Below, in pieces: positions 36,426 through 44,362 of a DNA stretch of 64,000 nucleotides. The stretch is from Streptomyces hyderabadensis. Lineage in GTDB: Bacteria > Actinomycetota > Actinomycetes > Streptomycetales > Streptomycetaceae. Numbering within the stretch: position 1 is the stretch's first letter; every line of letters starts with the position of its first letter. The notes beneath the pieces were generated by a model. The model had not been told where the DNA came from. It was given only the letters and a program-made list of their open reading frames with translations, and searched no databases. The position numbers and the translations under genes are program-made. The DNA lies in NCBI RefSeq assembly GCF_020404845.1, contig NZ_JAIOJZ010000005.1, positions 146,751 to 210,750 of the forward strand. Direction: 5' to 3'.

Positions 36426-38069
36426 TCATCGTTCGAAGGGGCTGGGGGTTGGGAAGTACGAGGTGAAGAAGTCGTCCAGCAGCTCTTGCTGGGCCTCCGT
36501 GTCCTCGGGGGTCGAGAAGGCGTCGTTGAGACAGAAGGAGTCCCGATCCCGGCCGTCGAGCAGCCGTTGCAGCCGGTCCGCCAGGTCGGGCACGGCCAAC
36601 TGGATGTACGTGAAGGGCATCGACCCCGGCTGCGCCCGGCCGGTCAGCGCCGCGTAGTACAAAGCGAACGACGAGGTGGGCGAGAGATCGGTCATGGCCC
36701 GGAACCTGCTGGCCGACGTACGCGCCCACGCCTCGGGGAACTCCAGTTCGGCCTCCTCCATCGCCGAGCGTCGCAAGGCGTAGGGGATGTGCTCCATCGG
36801 CTGAGTGATGACCTTGCCGAAACGTTCGTGCAGTAGCGCCCTGTTGTTCTTGCACGCCGCGTCCACCGGGGTGTCGGTCTCGGCGACCGGCCCCTGCGGT
36901 ATCCGGTTGCGCGACGGGAAGTAGCGGGCCGTCCCGCTCGGCGTGAAGAACGCGTGGGGGGCGACCGGGCGACCGATGAACATGTCGTCGTTGAAGTAGA
37001 GGAAGTGCTCGGCGAGCCCCTCGATGTGGTGGAGCTGACTCTCGATCGAGTGCGAGTTGAACGTGGGCAGGTCCCCCGGGTTGCGGAAGATCTCCCGATG
37101 GGTGGCGATGCGGGCTCCGGGCACGTCCTCGCGCATCCACTGCGGAACCTGGTCGTCGGTGACGACGTAGATGTTCCGGATCCAGGGCGCGAACAGATGG
37201 AGCGAACGTATCGAGTAGCGCAGTTCATCCCGGCTGATGAACCGCGCGTCACTCGCCGACTCGGCGTGGTAGACCTCGCCCTTGGCCTGCGCCTTGCGCC
37301 TCTTCCACGCCGGGTCGTTGCCGTCGACCCAGGTGTAGACGGCGTCGACGGGGAAGGCGATGTCGTCGGCGCAGTTCACCAGGAACTCGGGCCGGGTCGG
37401 CAGCGCCGGTGCGAGGAGTTCCGGGGTCCAGTCCGACACGAAGCGGCTGAACAACCGAGCCGCGCCCATGACGTTCTGCCCCTCGCCGGCCACCGCCCAG
37501 GTGGCGCGATTGGCGCGTGGAGCGACGAGGTACGTGCCCTGCCGCTGCCAGAACTCGACGGCGCAGCCGTACTCGTGTCCGAGCAGCATGTGTCTGCCGG
37601 GGTCGGTGCGGTACCAGCTGACTTGGAGGATCCTGGCGCCGACCACCTCACGCCAGGCCCGCGGGTCGCGCGACGAGACCGGCTTGGCGAGCCGGGGCGC
37701 GTCCGGGTCCACGACGGTCAGGTGACCCGGGTACTGACCGAGCCCGCGGAAAACCGCCTGGAGCACCCGCTCCCGGTCCTCCTCGGCGACGCCCACGACC
37801 GTGCCGTGGTCGACCGTGCCGCGTACGGCGAAGTGGCCGACGCCGGCCGCGTCGAGCAGGGCGACGAGTGCCGAGCGGTTGGCCTCACGGGCGGCCAGCG
37901 GAGTCAGCCCCGGCTCGACGTAGACGTCGCCGTGCTCCTCCGTGAGCGTCGTGGGCGCACTGGCGGCGGAGCGCCACGGTCGGGCCGTGACGTCCTCCCG
38001 GGCCGCGACGCTCGGAGCGGTCTGATGCCCGGTGAAGTCAGATACGGTCGTCACGCCACCGAACCTCAT
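36426..38069 (-). CDS. Stealth-family glycosyl-phosphate transferase (intact copy B)
   Basis: 547 residues from ATG at 38069; a GTG at 38054 with GAGG 11 nt upstream is a reasonable alternative. CR1 is VDAVYTWVDGNDPAWKRRK (about 240), CR2 is RDELRYSIRSLHLF with PTFNSHSIES and LYFNDDMFIGRP (about 280-360), CR3 is PYALRRSAMEEAELEFPEAW and CR4 FCLNDA (about 511). The DE/DD residues that bind metal and nucleotide sugar are intact. It is the first gene of the minus-strand operon and starts 433 bp from the divergent LCP gene. It should transfer a sugar phosphate to a growing wall or capsule polymer. Confidence 0.88.
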   Translation of the reverse strand: MRFGGVTTVSDFTGHQTAPSVAAREDVTARPWRSAASAPTTLTEEHGDVYVEPGLTPLAAREANRSALVALLDAAGVGHFAVRGTVDHGTVVGVAEEDRERVLQAVFRGLGQYPGHLTVVDPDAPRLAKPVSSRDPRAWREVVGARILQVSWYRTDPGRHMLLGHEYGCAVEFWQRQGTYLVAPRANRATWAVAGEGQNVMGAARLFSRFVSDWTPELLAPALPTRPEFLVNCADDIAFPVDAVYTWVDGNDPAWKRRKAQAKGEVYHAESASDARFISRDELRYSIRSLHLFAPWIRNIYVVTDDQVPQWMREDVPGARIATHREIFRNPGDLPTFNSHSIESQLHHIEGLAEHFLYFNDDMFIGRPVAPHAFFTPSGTARYFPSRNRIPQGPVAETDTPVDAACKNNRALLHERFGKVITQPMEHIPYALRRSAMEEAELEFPEAWARTSASRFRAMTDLSPTSSFALYYAALTGRAQPGSMPFTYIQLAVPDLADRLQRLLDGRDRDSFCLNDAFSTPEDTEAQQELLDDFFTSYFPTPSPFER

Positions 38070-38501
38070 AGGACGACGCACGCAGCGGCACAGCCACCCA
38101 CCCTCTCCTCACTCAAGCCGTGCCGGAGTGAGTAACCAGTGACCGTGAGCCCTCGCGCCCCCCCGGGCTCGATTCACGACCACACCAGGCACCGACCGAC
38201 CGGCCAGTGCCGTCCACACCGAAACTTCAACGTTCACAGGACCGCCACATCTTCGCCAAGGTCCCGATAGCTGTCAACAGCAGTCACTTATGACAGAAAA
38301 TACACTGCTCTCTGACATGCCCCTGAACACCGGACATCAGAAAGATGTCCAGTGCCACCGACCGACCCATCGGGCAATCGGTCTATAGTTCGGAAACGCT
38401 TCGGCGACCATCGCCGCGGCGGGGCCCGGCCTCTCCCCCCACTCGTGCCCTGCATTCATGACCGGACAAGCGCTCCGGCCGACAAGAGAGGACCGAGGTC
38501 C
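38070..38501. other. AT-rich divergent promoter region, Stealth operon / LCP
   Basis: 432 bp without a credible gene and visibly poorer in GC than the rest of the window, especially 38260-38400. It contains a 7-bp-arm inverted repeat GGACATC / GATGTCC (38332-38350), CTGTCA / TGACAG arms near 38270-38295, and a good -10 hexamer for the LCP gene. The low GC suggests a strong promoter or an old insertion boundary. Confidence 0.55.
38384..38389 (+). promoter_or_regulatory. -10 element of the LCP gene
   Basis: TATAGT matches the vegetative -10 consensus and would start RNA near 38396, about 106 nt before the LCP start codon. No clear -35 is seen, so the call rests on one hexamer. Confidence 0.45.
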
Positions 38502-39602
38502 ATGACGCACGCCCCGACGGAGACGAGCCCCCGCCGGTCCAGGCGTGCACCCACCGGCCGCCGGTCGGCCCGGCCGCCCAAACGGCGCCGCGCCTGGCGC
38601 TGGGTCGGGCTGAGCCTCGTCCTGTTGCTGCTGGTCGTGGGCGGTGTCGGGTACTGGTTGTACAGCGACCTCAACGGCAACATCAAGGGCGTCGACATCA
38701 ACGAGGCGATAGGCGACGACCGCCCCGAGAAGCTGCCCACCTCCGGCCAGAACATCCTGGTCCTGGGCTCCGACTCCCGTGCCGGGGACAACGCCGAACT
38801 GAACACCGGCAAGGTCGCCGGGGCGCGTTCGGACACCGCGATGGTGATGCACATACCGGAGGGCCGCACGGAGGCCGTGGCCGTGAGCATCCCTCGTGAC
38901 ACTCTCGTCACCCGTCCCGAGTGCAAGAAGCAGGACGGCAGCGAGGTCGCCTCGGCGAAGCGCGTGATGTTCAACTCCATCTACTCTCAGGTCGGTCCGG
39001 CCTGCGTGGTCAAGACGGTGGAGCAGATGTCCGGCATCCGCATGGATCACTACATGGAGATCGACTTCGCCGGCTTCAAGGACCTGGTCGACGCCATCGG
39101 TGGCGTCACGGTCACCGTGGAGGAGGACATCCACGACCCGTCCAGCGGTCTTGACCTGACCGCCGGGACGCACAAGCTGAACGGCACCGATTCCCTCGCT
39201 TTCGTCCGCACCCGGCACGGCGTCGGCGACGGCAGCGACCTCGGGCGCATCGGTCTCCAGCAGCAGTTCATGCTCGCTCTGCTGAGTGAGATCAAGCGCC
39301 AGGACCTGCTCGGCAGCCCCACCAAGACCTACAAGATCGCGGACCAGCTCACCTCGGCGCTCACCACCGACTCCGACCTGGCCTCCCTGACCAAGCTGGC
39401 CGAGTTCGGACGCAGCCTCAACGGCGTCGATCCGTCCAGCATGGAGACCATCATGCTGCCGGTCGCCTACGACACCCAGGACCCCAACCGGGTGGTGGCG
39501 GCCCAGCCGCAGGCGGAGCAGCTCTGGGAGGCGCTCCGCAAGGACCAGGACATTCCGGAGTCGGCCAAGAAGTCCCCCGCCAAGGGTGGCGGCTCCTCCT
39601 GA
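38502..39602 (+). CDS. LytR-CpsA-Psr (LCP) family glycopolymer ligase
   Basis: 366 residues, ATG at 38502 with GAGG 7 nt upstream. A basic cytoplasmic tail (about 1-35) is followed by one membrane helix (36-58) and an extracytoplasmic LCP domain. Typical motifs are LVLGSDSRAGDN, ARSDTAMVMHIP, SIPRDTLV (pyrophosphate-binding Arg and metal Asp), YMEIDFAGFKDLVDAIGGV and LAFVRTRHGVGDGSDLGRI. LCP proteins transfer lipid-linked glycopolymers to peptidoglycan or arabinogalactan. Divergent from the Stealth operon, it is the obvious candidate to attach the polymer made there. No LytR_C domain follows. Confidence 0.9.
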   Translation: MTHAPTETSPRRSRRAPTGRRSARPPKRRRAWRWVGLSLVLLLLVVGGVGYWLYSDLNGNIKGVDINEAIGDDRPEKLPTSGQNILVLGSDSRAGDNAELNTGKVAGARSDTAMVMHIPEGRTEAVAVSIPRDTLVTRPECKKQDGSEVASAKRVMFNSIYSQVGPACVVKTVEQMSGIRMDHYMEIDFAGFKDLVDAIGGVTVTVEEDIHDPSSGLDLTAGTHKLNGTDSLAFVRTRHGVGDGSDLGRIGLQQQFMLALLSEIKRQDLLGSPTKTYKIADQLTSALTTDSDLASLTKLAEFGRSLNGVDPSSMETIMLPVAYDTQDPNRVVAAQPQAEQLWEALRKDQDIPESAKKSPAKGGGSS

Positions 39603-39684
39603 ACCGCCGGTGGAAGCACGGCAGCGGCCGGACACGATAACGAAACGATTCGTCACCGTGTCGGGCCGTCGCCCGCAGCACTCC

Positions 39685-40806
39685 TCAGACGCTCGTCGGG
39701 GGATCGAACGCCAGTCCCGGACCAGTGCCCTGCCGCGCGACGCGCAGCCTGCCGTCGGGGCTGATCAACGCGAGGACGATCCTGCCGTACGCGTCCAGAG
39801 CCAGCGCGGGCGCGCCCACACTCGCTCCACCGGCCGGCGACCACCACAGACCCGCGCCTTCGTTCTCGGTGCCGCAGGCGGCCACCATGACCTCGCCGTC
39901 GGGTCCGCGATGGGCCAGCACCGTGCAGTCGTAGCCGTCGAGTACCGCCCGCAGCACCGCGACCCGTTCCCCGCTCGAGGCTCCGCCGAGTGGGATCACC
40001 CAGCCGCCGACCCGGTGGGCGACGAGTTGCCCGGTGTCCTCGTCGGCCCAGAAGTAGGTCGACCGCTCCGGCGCGGTCTCCAGCACCGTGGCGGTACCGG
40101 CCGCCACGCGCAACGGGAGGTTGGGTTCCTGCACGAAGTCCCCGTCGGCCCGGGGTTGCGACCAACGCATCACGAGTTGCGCGTTGCTCGCGAACACCTC
40201 GATCCGCCCCGAGGGGTGAGCAACCGCGGTGAATCCGTCCCGCACGCCGCTGCCCTTGAGATCCAGCCAGGGATCCCATTTGCCGCTGGGCCCCTCGCGA
40301 CGCAGCATCAGGCCGCCCCCGGCGTTGGGCACGAGAACGTGAACACGTCCGGTCGGGCTCACCGCGGCCACCGGAGCGCCGAGACGGGCGGCCTTCTCCC
40401 GCTGTGGGTGGGGATTGCCCAACGACCTCCACTCGGTGACCGGTCGGGCGGTCTGGTACTGAATGGCGTGGACGATGTCGACGGTGGGCAGGCCCTCGCC
40501 GCCCGCGCGGGCCCGTCGCCCGAGGAAGTGGACATAGGTGTCCGCGCCCTGGGCTACCGAGAGGTCCGTGAGGTCGGGCACCGGAATGAAATCCGGCTCC
40601 GACCAGTGCGGGCCACCGGGCCTGGTCTCCGTCCAGCGCAGCAGCCCGGTGCGGGAGCGCGCGTAGGCGGTCAGCCTGCCGTCCTTGCCCAGCACGAGCC
40701 AGCGGCCGTCGAGACAGCTCTCGGCGACCTGCTGCTCCCTGTCCGGCTCGACGACCCGGCCGGCCGATCTTCCTCGGGCGGCGCCGCGCCCGGATCTGGT
40801 CCGCAT
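39685..40806 (-). CDS. Propeller-like repeat protein A (DUF346/PLL lectin-like)
   Basis: 373 residues, ATG at 40806. It is built of repeated segments with W-x-x-W pairs and G-rich turns, for example NAGGGLMLRREGPSGKWDPW and GLWWSPAGGASVG, which recall DUF346 or PLL-type lectin beta-propellers. DCTVLAHRGPDGEVMVAACG recurs in the neighbouring paralogue. No signal peptide or membrane segment is visible, so it is predicted to stay in the cytoplasm, which is odd for a lectin. Residues 1-30 are basic. The function is unknown; the propeller assignment is pattern-based. Confidence 0.6.
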   Translation of the reverse strand: MRTRSGRGAARGRSAGRVVEPDREQQVAESCLDGRWLVLGKDGRLTAYARSRTGLLRWTETRPGGPHWSEPDFIPVPDLTDLSVAQGADTYVHFLGRRARAGGEGLPTVDIVHAIQYQTARPVTEWRSLGNPHPQREKAARLGAPVAAVSPTGRVHVLVPNAGGGLMLRREGPSGKWDPWLDLKGSGVRDGFTAVAHPSGRIEVFASNAQLVMRWSQPRADGDFVQEPNLPLRVAAGTATVLETAPERSTYFWADEDTGQLVAHRVGGWVIPLGGASSGERVAVLRAVLDGYDCTVLAHRGPDGEVMVAACGTENEGAGLWWSPAGGASVGAPALALDAYGRIVLALISPDGRLRVARQGTGPGLAFDPPTSV

Positions 40807-40893
40807 GACGTGACCTGCCCCTCCCGCCGCCGAAACGCGGCTGACCCGCTCCCCTCCGCGGGATCTGCCCTACGCGGAGGCTGAGCGCGAACC

Positions 40894-40913
40894 ATCATAG
40901 ATCGAACGTTCGA
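40894..40913 (-). promoter_or_regulatory. -10 box and adjoining 12-bp palindrome
   Basis: On the minus strand TATGAT (40899-40894) is a good -10 box for the propeller gene starting at 40806. Right upstream of it lies the perfect palindrome TCGAACGTTCGA (40902-40913), placed where a bound protein would cover the promoter spacer. Confidence 0.5.
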
Positions 40914-41031
40914 CGAACATGATGTGACAACCTCGTGCACGGCTCTTCCTACGCGGCAGCCGAACGGACTGCGGTCGGGCGCGTCGGACTCACGTACCGC
41001 TCCCCGTCATGGACCGGCTCGCAGGGCGGGC

Positions 41032-42057
41032 TCAGACCGCCTCCCAGGCCCCCAGCGCCAGCCCCGCCTCGTCCTTGCGCCGGCTCAGCAGCAGCTGCCC
41101 GGTCGACGGGGAGAGGGTCGCCGCCACCAGGCGGCCGTCGGCGTCCGGGGTCAGGGAGACGGTCGCGTCGGACGGCAGGGCGGGGCCCGACTCGGTCCAG
41201 GCCGCGCCCAGCTCCTCCAGTTCCGAGGGGTACGCGGCGAAGGCGACGCGGCCGCTGCCCGCCGAACGCTGGGCGAGCACCGTGCAGTCGTGGCCGTCTA
41301 TGACGGTGCGGACGGCGGCCACGGGGCCGGGGCCGACGGCGGTCACCAGGGGGGTCGGTTTGCCACCGGGGCGCCAGGCGCACAGTTCACCCGTGCCGGC
41401 GTCGGTGTAGAAGACCGTGGTGTGCTCGGCGGAGGTCGCCAGGGCGCGCAGGGTGCCCGGGCGGACGGCGGCGCGCAGGTGCTCCCCCAGCACCATGCGG
41501 GTGCCCGGCGCCTCCTGGCTCCAGTGCTGGATGCCGCTCTCCACGGGCGCGTACAGCTCGACCAGGCCGGCCCAGGTCGTCAGGGCCACGGGCGACTCCT
41601 GGACGTGGCTGCCCTGCAGGTCCCGCCACGGCGCCCAGCCGCCCTTCTGCCGCTGGGCCACCATGTTCATGCCGCCGCCGGCATTGCGGACGAAGACGTG
41701 AGCGCGCCCCTGCGCGTCGACCGCGACGGCCGGGGTTCCGGTGCGGTCGCCCTGCTTGTCGGGGTGGCCGACCGGCTGCCAGTCGAGGGGCGCGAGCAGG
41801 GGCCGGAAGTGCGTGGTGTGCGTGAGGCCGCAGCGGCCGGCCCCGGTGGGGTGCCAGGCGACCAGGTGGGCGTAACCGTCGAGGCCCTGCCCGACCGCGA
41901 GGGGGCCCGGGCACAGTTCCTGGTCGCCGCCGATGCGGCGCGGGGCCTCCCAGGGCCCGGCGGGCGTGCGTTCGGCGCGCCACAGGGCGGCGCCGTCCGA
42001 CGGGAGGTACACACTGAGGCGGCCGTCGCGGCCGAGGAGAAGCCAGTCGCCATTCAC
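41032..42057 (-). CDS. Propeller-like repeat protein B, paralogue of A
   Basis: 341 residues, GTG at 42057. It aligns end to end with the gene downstream: both begin with W-L-x-L-G-x-DGRL, both share NAGGGM/L followed by a WAPW or WDPW pair, DGHDCTVLAQ or DGYDCTVLAH, and an ending GRLV-L-S. The repeated W-x-x-W and Gly-rich segments suggest a beta-propeller. No secretion signal is seen. The pair arose by duplication, and the 225-bp gap with its own -10 box and palindrome suggests the downstream copy is separately controlled. Function unknown. Confidence 0.6.
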   Translation of the reverse strand: MNGDWLLLGRDGRLSVYLPSDGAALWRAERTPAGPWEAPRRIGGDQELCPGPLAVGQGLDGYAHLVAWHPTGAGRCGLTHTTHFRPLLAPLDWQPVGHPDKQGDRTGTPAVAVDAQGRAHVFVRNAGGGMNMVAQRQKGGWAPWRDLQGSHVQESPVALTTWAGLVELYAPVESGIQHWSQEAPGTRMVLGEHLRAAVRPGTLRALATSAEHTTVFYTDAGTGELCAWRPGGKPTPLVTAVGPGPVAAVRTVIDGHDCTVLAQRSAGSGRVAFAAYPSELEELGAAWTESGPALPSDATVSLTPDADGRLVAATLSPSTGQLLLSRRKDEAGLALGAWEAV

Positions 42058-42155
42058 CGCATCACTCTAAGCGGGGCGGTCGGCTCCGTGTCGTTCGGGT
42101 ACGGCCGTCGCGCTCGGAGCCTGGCGCGGCGCCGGGCACGTGCGACCCTGGCGGG

Positions 42156-42533
42156 ATGGAAGAGAACGCGTCCCTGCTCGTGGTCGTCGACGCGGCGAAC
42201 GTGGTCGGCTCGGTGCCCGACGGCTGGTGGCGGGACCGGCGGGGGGCCGCGGAGCGGTTGCGGGACCGGCTGGCGGCCCACGGGGTGCCGGGGCGGGCGG
42301 GTCCGGCGGAGGTCGTCCTGGTCGTCGAGGGCGCGGCCCGCGGGGTGGAGTCCGTGACCGGCGTACGGGTGGAGTCCGCGCCCGGCAGCGGGGACGACCA
42401 CATCGTCGAGCTGGTGGCGCGGGCGGCGGACGGCCGGCCGGTCCTGGTCGTCACGGCCGACCGCGAGCTGCGCCGCCGGGTGACCCGGCTGGGGGCGCAG
42501 GTGGCGGGGCCCAGGACGGTGCGGCCCGGGTGA
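42156..42533 (+). CDS. NYN/PIN-like domain protein
   Basis: 125 residues, ATG at 42156. The fold is suggested by VVVDAANVVGS (first acidic residue, with N-V after it), GDDHIVELVA in the middle, and VLVVTADRELRRRV (third acidic residue). This is the pattern of NYN/YacP-type PIN nucleases, which cut RNA with bound metal. It is shorter than the usual 150-170 residues and seems to be a single domain. No partner gene is adjacent. RNase activity is inferred. Confidence 0.65.
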   Translation: MEENASLLVVVDAANVVGSVPDGWWRDRRGAAERLRDRLAAHGVPGRAGPAEVVLVVEGAARGVESVTGVRVESAPGSGDDHIVELVARAADGRPVLVVTADRELRRRVTRLGAQVAGPRTVRPG

Positions 42534-42549
42534 GGGGCGGCCGCGTACG

Positions 42550-42590
42550 GCGCCGGGGCCCCGCACGGCGTGTGTGCGGGGCCCCGGCGC
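42550..42590. terminator. Bidirectional terminator
   Basis: Perfect 17-bp arms (42550-42566 and 42574-42590) with a 7-nt loop sit between the convergent NYN-like and amino acid permease genes. All but three pairs are G-C. Confidence 0.85.
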
Positions 42591-42606
42591 GTCGGGTCCG
42601 GTGGCG

Positions 42607-44118
42607 CTACGGGCCCTTCGGGGCGGACGGCGCGGCCGGGGTCTCCTCGCCGCGGGCCAGGCGGCTGTGCGTGCGGCCGTAGAGGAAGTACACGACGAAG
42701 CCGATCGCCATCCAGATGCCGAAGCGGACCCAGGTCTCGGCGGGCAGGTTCAGCATCAGCCACAGCGAGGCCGCCACGGACACGATGGGCAGCAGCGGGA
42801 CCAGCGGGGTGCGGAAGGCGCGGGGCAGGTCGGGCCTGGTCCGGCGCAGGATGATCACGCTGATCGCGACGACGACGAAGGCGAACAGCGTGCCGATGTT
42901 CACCAGCTCGGCCAGCTCGCTGAGGCTGGTGAAGCCGGCCACGATCGCGATGATCACGCCCAGCAGGATGGTCGGCCGGTAGGGGGTGCGGAACCTCGGG
43001 TGGACGTGGGAGAAGAAGCGCGGCAGCAGTCCGTCCCGGCTCATCGCGAAGAAGACGCGGGTCTGGCCGAGCAGCAGGATCATGCAGACCGTGGTCAGGC
43101 CGACCGCCGCGCCGAAGCTGATCACGCCCGAGAAGAAGGGGTGCCCGGTGGCCTTGAACGCGTCGGCGAGCGGGGCGTCGATGGACAGCTGGGTGTAGTG
43201 CTGCATGCCGGTGACGACGATGGACACGGCGACGTACAGGACGGTGCAGATGGCCAGCGAGCCGAGGATGCCGCGGGGCATGTCGCGCTGCGGGTTCTTG
43301 GTCTCCTCGGCGGCCGTGGCGACGATGTCGAAGCCGATGAAGGCGAAGAAGACGACCGAGGCGGCCGTGAAGATGCCCATCACCCCGAAGTTGGACGGCG
43401 CCCAGCCGAACATCAGCTGGATCAGTGGTGAGTGCAGTCCCCCGCCCGCCTCGACGGGCTGCGACTTCGGGATGAAGGGGTCGTAGTTGGCGCCCTTGAT
43501 GAAGAAGGCGCCCGCGATGATCACGATGAGGACGACCGCCACCTTGATGGCGACGACGAGCGAGGTGATCCGCGCCGACAGCTTCATGCCGAGCACGAGG
43601 ATGGCGGTGAGCACCAGCACCAGGGCGGCCGCCAGGATGTCGAAGCCGAAGCCCTCGGCGCCGTCCCTGCCGCCCAGCTCGGCGGGCATGTGCCAGCCCG
43701 CGTTGTCCATCAGCGAGCGGATGTAGCCCGACCAGCCGACCGCCACCACCGCGGTGGCCAGCGAGAACTCCAGGACCAGGTCCCAGCCGATGATCCAGGC
43801 GGGCAGTTCGCCGAGCGAGGCGTAGGAGAAGGTGTACGCGGACCCCGCCACCGGGACGGTGGAGGCAAACTCCGCGTAGCACAGCGCGGCGAGCGCGCAG
43901 ACGGCACCGGCCACGGCGAAGGCGAGGGCCACGGACGGCCCGGCGTTGTTCTTGGCGACCGTGCCGGTCAGTACGAAGATGCCGGTGCCGATGACGACGC
44001 CGATACCGAAGACCGTCAGGTCGAGCGCCGACAGGGACTTCTTGAGCTGATGCTCGGGCTCCTCCGTGTCACGGATCGACTGCTCGATCTTCTTGGTCCT
44101 GAACAGGGTGTTGCTCAC
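42607..44118 (-). CDS. APC-family amino acid permease
   Basis: 503 residues, GTG at 44118 with GGAGG 6 nt upstream. Twelve to fourteen membrane helices; the first has the APC unwound motif GIGVVIGTGIFVLTG, and FFAFIGFDIVATAAEETKNPQRDMP is the family's TM6-loop signature of the cationic amino acid transporter (CAT, YfnA) branch. It takes up amino acids with protons; which ones is not evident. The gene follows the dxs terminator and has its own promoter region of about 80 bp. Confidence 0.9.
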   Translation of the reverse strand: MSNTLFRTKKIEQSIRDTEEPEHQLKKSLSALDLTVFGIGVVIGTGIFVLTGTVAKNNAGPSVALAFAVAGAVCALAALCYAEFASTVPVAGSAYTFSYASLGELPAWIIGWDLVLEFSLATAVVAVGWSGYIRSLMDNAGWHMPAELGGRDGAEGFGFDILAAALVLVLTAILVLGMKLSARITSLVVAIKVAVVLIVIIAGAFFIKGANYDPFIPKSQPVEAGGGLHSPLIQLMFGWAPSNFGVMGIFTAASVVFFAFIGFDIVATAAEETKNPQRDMPRGILGSLAICTVLYVAVSIVVTGMQHYTQLSIDAPLADAFKATGHPFFSGVISFGAAVGLTTVCMILLLGQTRVFFAMSRDGLLPRFFSHVHPRFRTPYRPTILLGVIIAIVAGFTSLSELAELVNIGTLFAFVVVAISVIILRRTRPDLPRAFRTPLVPLLPIVSVAASLWLMLNLPAETWVRFGIWMAIGFVVYFLYGRTHSRLARGEETPAAPSAPKGP

Positions 44119-44202
44119 GGGGACCTCCCACGCTTGTCGTCCTCGACATGATCGAGAGGGGGCGTACTGCGTATGCCCCGGCGTGGGCGATTTCACGCGG
44201 AT

Positions 44203-44242
44203 GGGCCGGTTCCGCCACTGCAACGAGTGGCGGAACCGGCCC
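44203..44242. terminator. Strong hairpin downstream of dxs
   Basis: Perfect 17-bp arms (44203-44219 and 44226-44242) with a 6-nt loop. It is 120 bp past the dxs stop and before the permease gene on the same strand, so it should end dxs transcription. Confidence 0.8.
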
Positions 44243-44255
44243 GTCCGGCGGAGTG

Positions 44256-44355
44256 CCGAGTGCGCGCGGAGTGCGGCGTGCCGAGTGCGCGCGGAGTGCG
44301 GCGTGCCGAGTGCGCGCGGAGTGCGGCGTGCCGAGTGCGCGCGGAGTGCGGCGTG
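44256..44355. repeat. Four perfect 25-bp tandem repeats after dxs
   Basis: A 25-bp unit beginning CCGAGTGCGCGCGGAGTGCG repeats four times without change (44256-44280, 44281-44305, 44306-44330, 44331-44355). It lies in the 3' untranslated stretch of dxs, between the stop codon at 44363 and the hairpin at 44203-44242. Identical copies point to recent slippage expansion. On the minus strand the repeats are open in one frame but nothing suggests coding. Confidence 0.9.
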
Positions 44356-44362
44356 CGCGGTG

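Noticed and set aside
29533..38069. Stealth cluster as a phage or plasmid insertion
   Set aside because: No integrase, att repeats or tRNA at the edges; lower GC alone is not enough.
44256..44355. CRISPR-like repeats
   Set aside because: Units are directly joined with no spacers and no cas genes are near, so it is a simple tandem repeat.
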